Assembly (NCBI GenBank): GCA_045587205.1
Contig: JAZNBV010000008.1
Span: 1-33,394 of the forward strand
Reading direction: 5' to 3'
DNA from: SIG78 sp045587205
GTDB taxonomy: Bacteria > Verrucomicrobiota > Lentisphaeria > Victivallales > Victivallaceae
Length of the DNA: 33,394 nt
Positions 23,865 through 30,803 of this stretch are shown here, piece after piece. Within the stretch, counting starts at the first letter, position 1. Every line of letters begins with the position of its first letter. The position numbers and the translations under genes are program-made. The notes under the pieces were generated by a model. The model had not been told where the DNA came from, ran no database searches, and saw nothing but the letters and a program-made list of their open reading frames with translations.

Positions 23865-24758
23865 ATGGCGACTTTGCACAAAGTCAGTCGGGGCACGCAT
23901 AGCCGGTGCCGGAAGTCTGTTTTCACCCTTATCGAACTGCTGGTTACTACTGCACAACAGAACTGTTTTTCAAACTTAAAAGGCTGCACCTCCTTACGCC
24001 CGTCAGGGCGCGATTCACGCTTTTCTATCTTCACTCAATCAGCGTTTACGCTGATTGAACTGCTGGTGGTTATTGCCATTATTGCTATTCTTGCCTCGAT
24101 GCTGCTGCCGGCACTTTCCAGTGCACGCGCTACGGCAAAAACCGGTAATTGCCGCAGCAACATCCGGCAATTAAGTATGGCACTGCATCTTTATGCAGAC
24201 AGTAACAATGGTTATTGTTCTCCCGGGTATATAAATGATTATCAGCATATGTGGTGCGGTTCGTGGGATGGCAAAAAATTTGCTCCCAACGGCGGAATTA
24301 TGGATTATATGCCCGAACAGGCTGCTATCAAAGAGTGTCCGGAACTGGCGGAAGCACTCGATGAATCCGATACCTTCAACAAAGGCAACGGCGGTTACGG
24401 ATATAATGTCTATTATGTGGGCAACACCTTCGGCAACTGGTCGCTGCCGGACCGTCCGGTAACTATGGGGGGCGTTGCCGACCCCTCTGCAACTGCAACA
24501 TTCGGCGATTCCATCTTGCTGCAGAGCGGCAAGAATACTCTTACCGAGTGCTACAGCATAACCCCTCCGGATGGCGGTTGGGGTGCATCATCACCAGATA
24601 TACACTTCCGGCATCAGAAACAGGCAGTTATCTGCTGGCTGGACGGACACGTTACCAGCGAAAATTTCGGTTACGGATATAACGCTGATTATGATAAATA
24701 CAACATCGGCTGGTTCGGAAAAAAATCCGACGGCAACGATTTTTTTGACCGGGAATAG
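23865..24758 (+). CDS. Pseudopilin-like H-X9-DG protein 1, first gene of the B12 operon
   Basis: This 297-residue protein starts at the ATG 10 nt after AAGGA; the frame is open further upstream but runs into the riboswitch. It contains two prepilin-type segments: an incomplete FTLIELLV (about 20-27), then 34 polar residues, then a complete FTLIELLVVIAIIAIL (about 62-77) continuing as a transmembrane helix into SSARATA. The residue before the second Phe is Ala, not the Gly of classical prepilins. The C-terminal domain is small and beta-rich, with WCGSWDG, KECPELAEAL, NKGNGGYGYN and HQKQAVICWLDG, an exact H-X9-DG motif. The end (GWFGKKSDGNDFFDRE) matches the next gene. Such proteins are numerous in Lentisphaerota, are processed like type II secretion pseudopilins, and have no assigned role. 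A surface role in B12 acquisition is only inferred from the operon. Confidence 0.85.
   Translation: MATLHKVSRGTHSRCRKSVFTLIELLVTTAQQNCFSNLKGCTSLRPSGRDSRFSIFTQSAFTLIELLVVIAIIAILASMLLPALSSARATAKTGNCRSNIRQLSMALHLYADSNNGYCSPGYINDYQHMWCGSWDGKKFAPNGGIMDYMPEQAAIKECPELAEALDESDTFNKGNGGYGYNVYYVGNTFGNWSLPDRPVTMGGVADPSATATFGDSILLQSGKNTLTECYSITPPDGGWGASSPDIHFRHQKQAVICWLDGHVTSENFGYGYNADYDKYNIGWFGKKSDGNDFFDRE
24048..24124 (+). repeat. 77-nt identical block, copy in pseudopilin gene 1
   Basis: The 77 nt coding the prepilin helix and the LLPALSSA region are identical to 24810-24886 in the next gene. The flanking sequence on both sides diverges at once, so the identity is confined to the signal/helix module. 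Confidence 0.95.
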
Positions 24759-24785
24759 TGATTTTATTTTAAGGATTAAGAGTTA

Positions 24786-25511
24786 ATGCCTGAAAAAACA
24801 TACCAATTCACGCTGATTGAACTGCTGGTGGTTATTGCCATTATTGCTATTCTTGCCTCGATGCTGCTGCCGGCACTTTCCAGTGCTCGCGGTTCCGCGC
24901 GTGCATCATCGTGCCGCAGCAATGTCCGGCAGCTGAATCTGGCATTGGCTCTTTATACTGATGACAACGGCGGATTTTATGTCCCGGCATACCGCGATGC
25001 CAATTGGCAGGAAACGTGGTGCGGCGTCAACCGGAACGGCAAGATGGAGCCCGAGGGCGGCATTATGCCGTATATGGGCGAAAGCGCTCAAAGCAAAGAG
25101 TGCCCGGAACTGGCGCAAGTGCTTGATGATACAGATATTTACAACAAAGGCAACGGTGGGTACGGCTACAATATATCTTATGTGGGCAACACGCCGGGCT
25201 CTTACACTGCGCCAAACAAGTCTGCACACATCAGCGCTATCGGAACGCCTGATGATACGGTAAGTTTTGCTGATTCGCTCTATATGTCAGGCGAAAACAA
25301 GTTTACCGAGATGTACAGCGTTACAGCCCCCACAATGGCGTATTCACCGGATATGAATTTCCGCCACAGCAAAACTGCTTCAACAGGCTGGCTGGACGGT
25401 CACGTTTCCAGCGAAAAAATCTCTTATTCTCTGAATGATAACTTTTTTAAATACGATCTGGGCTGGTTCGGCAATAAAAGCGATAACGACCGCCACTTTG
25501 ACCGGGAATGA
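24786..25511 (+). CDS. Pseudopilin-like H-X9-DG protein 2
   Basis: This 241-residue paralogue of the preceding protein has only seven residues (MPEKTYQ) before FTLIELLVVIAIIAIL, and Gln instead of Gly at the would-be cleavage site. The mature domain keeps CRSN, TWCGVN, KECPELAQVL, NKGNGGYGYN, the exact H-X9-DG motif (HSKTASTGWLDG) and the end GWFGNKSDNDRHFDRE. Three cysteines (in CRSN, WCG and ECPEL) are shared by both paralogues and could be structural or ligand-binding. AAGGA precedes the ATG; the gap to the first pseudopilin gene is 27 bp and to the btuF-like gene 3 bp, so it should be translated from the B12-controlled transcript. Function unknown. Confidence 0.87.
   Translation: MPEKTYQFTLIELLVVIAIIAILASMLLPALSSARGSARASSCRSNVRQLNLALALYTDDNGGFYVPAYRDANWQETWCGVNRNGKMEPEGGIMPYMGESAQSKECPELAQVLDDTDIYNKGNGGYGYNISYVGNTPGSYTAPNKSAHISAIGTPDDTVSFADSLYMSGENKFTEMYSVTAPTMAYSPDMNFRHSKTASTGWLDGHVSSEKISYSLNDNFFKYDLGWFGNKSDNDRHFDRE
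24810..24886 (+). repeat. 77-nt identical block, copy in pseudopilin gene 2
   Basis: This block is identical to 24048-24124. Downstream of it the two genes are clearly diverged at nucleotide level while remaining alignable as proteins. Confidence 0.95.
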
Positions 25512-25514
25512 TTT

Positions 25515-26345
25515 ATGAAAAAATATTTATATACCACCATAATTTTACTGTTGTCAGGACTCTTTCTGCCGTTTGAACTGGCGGCGGAAAATCTGCGTAT
25601 AGTGTCGCTGGCTCCGGCATTGACGGAAATTATCTGCAAGCTCGGCGGCGAGAAATCTCTGGTGGGCAGATGCGGCGCCTGCGACTATCCTGAATCAGTA
25701 AAAAAACTGCCCGTCGCCGGAAGTTTCGGGATTCCGGAACTGGAAAAAATTCTCTCACTCAAGCCGGATTGGGTCATCGGAAACGATCTGATGAACCCCA
25801 ATACAGCCAGAAAACTCTCCCGCCTCGGCATAGCAACCGAATTCCGGCAGATCAACGACCTCGATAATTACATATATTGGCTGAAAATCATCGGCAGTAA
25901 ACTCAATAAACAAGATTCCGTCAATAATGAGCTGGCAAAAATCAATACCATAATCAATCAGCTCAAACAGTGCAAACCATTGCCGATCAAAGTGTTGTGG
26001 GTGGTCAATGCCAAACCGCTGATCGTAGCCGGCAAAGGGAGTCTGCCGGAATATGCATTGAATCTTATGCAAACGGAAAATGCGGCAAAAGAGACTCCGG
26101 CGGCATATTACAAATGTTCTGTGGAGTGGCTCCTGACAGCCGATATCGATGCGGTGATCTGGAATGTACCCAATGCGCCGGCAAAAAATGACCGCATCTG
26201 GGGCAAAGTCAAAGCCGTCCGCGAAAACCGGATCATTGAATTGGCGATCACCGACCCGGCGACCCGCCCGGGGCCGCGTTTTCTGGATGCAGTGCAGAGA
26301 GTTCGCAAGATGTTGGAAAATATATCTGAAAGCAGCCGGAAATGA
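25515..26345 (+). CDS. BtuF-like periplasmic B12-binding protein
   Basis: This 276-residue substrate-binding protein of the helical-backbone class (cluster III) serves an ABC importer. The signal peptide is residues 1-24 (cut after LAA). The BtuF-like order is RIVSLAPALTEIICKLG (about 28-44), LVGRCGACDYPESVKKLP, GSFGIPELEKILSLKPDWVIG, then the C-terminal lobe with AVRENRIIEL. Substrate: the Peripla_BP_2 fold also serves haem and siderophores, but the sequence resembles BtuF and the operon has a cobalamin riboswitch, so cobalamin is the best call. Its start follows the pseudopilin stop by 3 bp and its end overlaps the permease ATG by 4 bp. Confidence 0.85.
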   Translation: MKKYLYTTIILLLSGLFLPFELAAENLRIVSLAPALTEIICKLGGEKSLVGRCGACDYPESVKKLPVAGSFGIPELEKILSLKPDWVIGNDLMNPNTARKLSRLGIATEFRQINDLDNYIYWLKIIGSKLNKQDSVNNELAKINTIINQLKQCKPLPIKVLWVVNAKPLIVAGKGSLPEYALNLMQTENAAKETPAAYYKCSVEWLLTADIDAVIWNVPNAPAKNDRIWGKVKAVRENRIIELAITDPATRPGPRFLDAVQRVRKMLENISESSRK

Positions 26346-27298
26346 AAAAACACTTTTTTCTGCAGCTGATTCCGCCTTTAGCAGTTCTGCTGATATTGTC
26401 AGCATTGGAACTTGCCTGCGGCACGGCAAATGTAAATTGGCACAATCCGCTGGAAGACCCGGTTCTGGAACTGCGCACGGTGCGGGTACTGGCTTCGCTG
26501 GCGGTCGGATCAGCGCTGGCAATGGCGGGGATGTGTTTTCAGGCAGTGCTGCGCAATGTGCTTGCCGAACCATTTACACTGGGCATCTCCGGCGGGGCAA
26601 GCGTGGGTGCGGCATTGGCAGTAATATTGAATCTTCAGGCATTGAGTGCGTTGGCAATACCTTCTATGGCGCTGCTGGGGGCGCTGCTGTTGCTGGGGAT
26701 CGTAATTTTTATGGCGGGCAACCGCAACTCCGAAAGTTTGCTGTTAAGCGGTGTCATCGCCGGAACCGCTGCCTCCAGCGTACTGATGTATTTAGTCAGT
26801 ACCGCCAACCGCGATGAACTCGCCGGTCTGACCTGGTGGATGCTCGGCGATCTGCAGAGCGTGGATATTTTTATGCTCGAAGTCACCGCCGGAACGGTAA
26901 TTATTTCGGCAATCATACTGCAGTATTTTGCCCGCGAACTCAACGCCATTGCTATGGGCGACGAAAACGCCTGGAGTATGGGGGTGAATCCGCGTTTTTT
27001 CCGCAGATTCTTTATCGTAACCGGCAGTTTGCTGGCGGCAGAAACAGTGGCACTTTCCGGAATCATTGCTTTTGCCGGCTTGATCGTGCCGCATCTGGTG
27101 CGCGGTTTTTACGGCAGCGATCACCGGAAGATCGTGCTGCTTATGATGCTGTGGGGCGGAAATTTCATACTCCTTTGCGACTTGCTGGCGCGGGTGGTTC
27201 ATCCGCAGCAGGAATTACCGATCGGGGTGCTGACCGCACTGGTCGGCGGGGCAGTTTTCATCTATTTGCTCAACCGCAGACGGGGGAAAATATTATGA
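26342..27298 (+). CDS. BtuC-like B12 ABC transporter permease
   Basis: This 318-residue FecCD/BtuC family permease has about nine to ten membrane helices; the ABC importer moves its substrate from periplasm to cytoplasm as a homodimer. Family blocks are AMAGMCFQAVLRNVLAEPFT and GISGGASVGAAL in the first half, and the coupling-helix region FAGLIVPHLVRGFYGSDHR (about 243-261) near the end. The start overlaps the binding-protein stop (ATGA) and its own stop overlaps the ATPase start. Cobalamin specificity is inferred from the riboswitch and the partner gene. Confidence 0.87.
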   Translation: MKKHFFLQLIPPLAVLLILSALELACGTANVNWHNPLEDPVLELRTVRVLASLAVGSALAMAGMCFQAVLRNVLAEPFTLGISGGASVGAALAVILNLQALSALAIPSMALLGALLLLGIVIFMAGNRNSESLLLSGVIAGTAASSVLMYLVSTANRDELAGLTWWMLGDLQSVDIFMLEVTAGTVIISAIILQYFARELNAIAMGDENAWSMGVNPRFFRRFFIVTGSLLAAETVALSGIIAFAGLIVPHLVRGFYGSDHRKIVLLMMLWGGNFILLCDLLARVVHPQQELPIGVLTALVGGAVFIYLLNRRRGKIL

Positions 27299-28056
27299 AT
27301 ATAACGCTGGAAAATATCTCGTTTGCTTATGCGAATAAAAAGATTTTCACCAATGTGAACGCCACTCTTGCCCCGGGCAGAGTACACTATCTTGCCGGGT
27401 GCAACGGTTCGGGCAAAAGTACGCTTTTAAAACTCCTTGCCGGGTACCTTGCACCGGCAGGCGGCACAATAAAACTCAATGATACGCCGCTGAATAAAAT
27501 CAGCGGCAGCACCCGCGCCCGACTGTTGGGGGTAATGTGGCAGAATCCGGCTCCGGCACTGGATTTCAGTGTGCAGGAAACAGTTGAAATAACCGCATCG
27601 GCACGCTTCCCGCGGCTGGGGTTCCTGAATGCTGAAGATCAGCAGCTTATCAACCACGCACTGAAACTTTTTGAGCTTGAAAAATTACGGAATCAAAAAA
27701 TTTCCACCCTCTCCGGCGGCGAACGCCAACGGACAGTGCTGGCAGGACTTTTTGCCCTGCAGCCGGAAATAATGCTTCTGGATGAACCAACTTCTGCACT
27801 CGACCCGGCGGCTCGCAACCGCACAGCTGAATTGCTGGAAAAATATGCGGAAAATCACACCGTTCTGGTTATAACCCACGACCCTGAATTGCTCGGCAGA
27901 GCTGCCGGAACTGTCTGGCTGCTGGACGGCAGAGGCGCGTTTCTCTCCGGCAGCGCCGAATCGATGCTTACCACGGAGGTATTGAGCAAGGTTTACAGCA
28001 CAGTTGCCACCGTGGAAAGCACCGCCGGCGGCCGCAAACATATCTTTTTTGATTAA
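27295..28056 (+). CDS. BtuD-like B12 ABC transporter ATPase
   Basis: This 253-residue nucleotide-binding subunit has Walker A G35-CNGSGKS-T (Lys41, Ser42), signature LSGGERQR (139-146), Walker B ending in D163-E164 (MLLDEPTSALDP) and an H-loop in VITHDPELL. The start at ATG 27295 overlaps the permease stop in ATGA. The frame stays open further upstream, but there it merely shadows the permease. It is the last gene of the B12 operon. No clear intrinsic terminator follows in 28057-28128. Confidence 0.9.
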   Translation: MNITLENISFAYANKKIFTNVNATLAPGRVHYLAGCNGSGKSTLLKLLAGYLAPAGGTIKLNDTPLNKISGSTRARLLGVMWQNPAPALDFSVQETVEITASARFPRLGFLNAEDQQLINHALKLFELEKLRNQKISTLSGGERQRTVLAGLFALQPEIMLLDEPTSALDPAARNRTAELLEKYAENHTVLVITHDPELLGRAAGTVWLLDGRGAFLSGSAESMLTTEVLSKVYSTVATVESTAGGRKHIFFD

Positions 28057-28128
28057 CGCTGTTACCGGTGAGTGTTGCGATTTTGGTAAATAAATTCTCG
28101 TTTTTGCTATTTTATTTGTACTTTTCTA

Positions 28129-28166
28129 TGCTATATTGTAAAGTATCGTAAAAAAGATAACTTTAC
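28129..28166 (+). promoter_or_regulatory. Extended -10 promoter with downstream inverted repeat
   Basis: TGCTATATT (28129-28137) is an extended -10; the -35 region is poor. Immediately after it, GTAAAGTATC (28138-28147) and GATAACTTTAC (28156-28166) form an inverted repeat with one bulged base, spanning the expected transcription start. This is a candidate repressor site for the sugar or amino-acid operon. AGGAG follows, 10 nt before the ATG. Confidence 0.45.
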
Positions 28167-28180
28167 AGGAGAATAAAATA

Positions 28181-29350
28181 ATGAGCAAAAATATCCTTAC
28201 TGCTGCCCAGATCGGCTGCGGCAAATTTGCCTGGCATCAGGATCTGCCGAATATGACCAACCACAGCAAACTGGATTTGAAGTGGGTTTGCGACCTCGAT
28301 ATTGCCGCTGCGGAAAAAACAGCAAAACACTTCAATGTGCCGAACTTTACCGACAATTTTATGGATATAGTCAACGATCCGGAAGTGGATATGATCAAGA
28401 TCGCCACCTCACACGAAGCGCATCTGCCGATCATTGAAGCCGCCGCGGCTGCCGGCAAACATATTTTCTGCGAAAAACCGATGGCTATGCGCGATGAAGA
28501 GGCTTTCAAGATCATCCGTGCGGTGCGGAAAAATAATGTAAAACTCTGTGTTGACCTCAACCGCCGGATGTCGCCGGCAATGCAAGCACTGCGCAAAAAG
28601 TATCTGGAACATATTGCCAACCCGCAGCACAACCAGTGGCAGTATGTCGAAACCGTGCGTGAACCGCTGCCCGATGAAAAATTCCACCATATGAATATAA
28701 GAATTCAGGACGAAAGCAGTTCCTACGGTCTGGCGCACCTCAATCCGCTCACCGGCGGCGGCGAAATCATCGGTGAATCGGTGCATTGGCTGGATCTGGC
28801 GTGCTGGTTTTTTGCACCGGCACTGCCGTGTGAGATCACGGCGTTCGGTTCAAGCCGGCTTTCGCACGGGATCTATCTCAAGTTCAACAACAATTACAGT
28901 ATGACGCTGGATTTCTCCTGCACCGGCACTTTTGACTACCCCAAAGAACAGTTTGAAGTCACTGCTGAAGCGGCGCTTTTCCGCAGTCTGCATTTTGTGG
29001 AAAACAACTATTATGGTATGCCCGATAATGCCGGCGAAACCTTTGCTTTGCAGGATGACCCGCAAGCTCATCTGGGCGATGGTTTTGACGCATATATCAA
29101 AAAATTCTACGCCAATGTGCAAGGTGCCGCCAATGCCAAAGATGTGGAGCAGAACCGCCCGCTTACAGTGGATAAAGGCCACAGAAATATGCTCAATACA
29201 TTTGTAGAGGCAATTATTAATGACCTGCCCTCGCCCTGCGATGAAATGGCGGGATTCCGTTCCACATTTCTGGCGCAGAAAGCTATCGAATCCATCCGGC
29301 TCAAAAAGACTCTGCCGATCCAGCTGGAAGATATAACCCCCTGTTTCTGA
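28181..29350 (+). CDS. Gfo/Idh/MocA family oxidoreductase
   Basis: This 389-residue NAD(P)-dependent oxidoreductase has an N-terminal Rossmann domain: QIGCGKFAWHQDLP (about 9-22), an Asp in VCDLD for the cofactor ribose, and the family EKP block HIFCEKPMAM (about 92-101). The C-terminal substrate domain contains a GGGEIIGESVHWLDLACWF segment with the conserved HWLD. Members act on sugars, inositols and their derivatives; the substrate is not readable. It is followed 12 bp later by an enolase-superfamily gene, so the pair probably forms a catabolic step. Confidence 0.9.
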   Translation: MSKNILTAAQIGCGKFAWHQDLPNMTNHSKLDLKWVCDLDIAAAEKTAKHFNVPNFTDNFMDIVNDPEVDMIKIATSHEAHLPIIEAAAAAGKHIFCEKPMAMRDEEAFKIIRAVRKNNVKLCVDLNRRMSPAMQALRKKYLEHIANPQHNQWQYVETVREPLPDEKFHHMNIRIQDESSSYGLAHLNPLTGGGEIIGESVHWLDLACWFFAPALPCEITAFGSSRLSHGIYLKFNNNYSMTLDFSCTGTFDYPKEQFEVTAEAALFRSLHFVENNYYGMPDNAGETFALQDDPQAHLGDGFDAYIKKFYANVQGAANAKDVEQNRPLTVDKGHRNMLNTFVEAIINDLPSPCDEMAGFRSTFLAQKAIESIRLKKTLPIQLEDITPCF

Positions 29351-29362
29351 AAGTATTGAAAT

Positions 29363-30646
29363 ATGTTTTTGAAATTTATCCCTGTAAAAATGCGGCTGCC
29401 GCTCAAGTTCGGCGGGGAAACTATTGAGTCCATTCAGATTGCCCACGTTGAATTCCCGGCTTACGGTGCCGTCGGCAGAGGCGAAACACCGCTTTCGGTG
29501 GGTTGGGCGTGGCCCTCAAGCCTCTCTTTTGCCTACCGCGAAGAGATGATGTGCAAATTCTGTGAAGTATTGGCAGAAGCCTATCCCGTGCCGGAAAGTG
29601 ATCCGATGACATCCGGATATGAATTCCTGACCGGGAAACTGGATGATATTCTGCACAACTTCAACAAGAAAAACAATGTGGATATGCCGCATCTGGCAGC
29701 GCTTATCTGTGCTTCGGCTTTTGATATAGCAATGCACGATGCCTGGGGTATCAGCAGAAATCTGCCGACATACAAAACTTACAACAAAGATTTTATGCAG
29801 CACGACCTGGCGTGGTTCTACCGGGATGATACGTTCAAGGGCTTGTATCCGGAAGATTTCTTTGTAAAAGATGTACCTTCAACCCTGCCGGTCTGGCACC
29901 TGGTCGGCGGCAAAGACCTGTTGTATGAAAGCGAACGCACCGGCAATGAACCCGAAGACGGCTACCCCGTTTCGCTTGAAAAATGGATCGAACGCGACGG
30001 CTTGACCTGCCTGAAGATCAAACTTACCGGTGTGGATGCTGAATGGGACCTCAAACGCGTGCTGGAAATCGGCAAGATCGCGCTCAAATACCACTGTCAG
30101 GCGCTTTCGCCTGATTTCAACTGTATGGTCAAAGATCCCGGATATGTCAACAATATTCTGGATGAACTCAAAAAGCAGTCGCCGGAGATTTACGATCTTA
30201 TGATCTATGTTGAACAGCCCTTTCCTTATGATCTGGAGGCCAATCAGATCAATGTCCACAGCTGTTCGGAGCGCAAACCGCTCTTTATGGATGAAAGCGC
30301 CCACGACTGGAAATTTGTCAAACTGGGCCGTTCGCTCGGCTGGAACGGCGTGGCGCTGAAGGTGTGCAAAACCCAGACCGGTGCGCTGCTTTCGGCGTGC
30401 TGGGCAAAAAAGCACAATATGCTTCTGATGGTTCAGGATCTGACCAACCCGATGCTGGCAACTGTGCCGCACGTTCAGCTTGCCGCCCACATCGGCACGA
30501 TCAAAGGCGTGGAATGCAATGCACCGCAATTCTATCCGCAGGCTTCGCTGGAAGATGAAAAACTCCGTCCGGGCTTGTATGAACGCCGCAATGGAGTGGT
30601 AAATCTGCAGGCGCTAACCGGTAACGGTTTCGGCTATAACCGGTAA
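29363..30646 (+). CDS. Enolase superfamily enzyme (MLE-like)
   Basis: This 427-residue enzyme has the enolase-superfamily barrel. Catalytic parts: K218-I-K220 at the end of the second strand, metal ligands D251 (in SPDFN), E284 (in YVEQPF) and D310 or E311 (in MDES), and K333/K336 (in LKVCKTQ) on the opposite face. Lysines on both faces mark the muconate-lactonizing subgroup (epimerases, OSBS-like) rather than mandelate racemase proper, which uses a His-Asp dyad. An insert of about 60 residues (around 150-210) precedes K218 and makes the protein longer than usual. The reaction is unknown. It shares an operon with the Gfo/Idh/MocA gene and ends at a strong terminator. Confidence 0.87.
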   Translation: MFLKFIPVKMRLPLKFGGETIESIQIAHVEFPAYGAVGRGETPLSVGWAWPSSLSFAYREEMMCKFCEVLAEAYPVPESDPMTSGYEFLTGKLDDILHNFNKKNNVDMPHLAALICASAFDIAMHDAWGISRNLPTYKTYNKDFMQHDLAWFYRDDTFKGLYPEDFFVKDVPSTLPVWHLVGGKDLLYESERTGNEPEDGYPVSLEKWIERDGLTCLKIKLTGVDAEWDLKRVLEIGKIALKYHCQALSPDFNCMVKDPGYVNNILDELKKQSPEIYDLMIYVEQPFPYDLEANQINVHSCSERKPLFMDESAHDWKFVKLGRSLGWNGVALKVCKTQTGALLSACWAKKHNMLLMVQDLTNPMLATVPHVQLAAHIGTIKGVECNAPQFYPQASLEDEKLRPGLYERRNGVVNLQALTGNGFGYNR

Positions 30647-30685
30647 GTAACCTTAAAAACCGCATCAGCGGACGCTGCGCTTGAC

Positions 30686-30733
30686 GGCGGCGCGGGAAAA
30701 TATCGCAAGTGTTTTCTCCCGCCGCCTTTTTTT
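30686..30733 (+). terminator. Intrinsic terminator after the enolase-family gene
   Basis: A long GC stem (GGCGGCGCGGGAAAA, 30686-30700) pairs imperfectly with TTTTCTCCCGCCGCC (30712-30726) and is followed by T7 (30727-30733). Confidence 0.9.
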
Positions 30734-30803
30734 ACAGGCTGTGCACGGGCGTAACTGCTCAATATTGTTATTTATTCTGCCGCGCAACCGGGGAGCAGGA
30801 TTT

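Noticed and set aside
23865..24758. First pseudopilin gene as a pseudogene
   Set aside because: Despite the doubled signal segment the frame is intact to a C-terminus matching its paralogue, with a good ribosome site.
26836..27294. N-terminal extension of the BtuD-like ATPase
   Set aside because: The upstream in-frame sequence overlaps the permease in another frame and reads as non-protein-like; the ATG overlapping the permease stop is the natural start.
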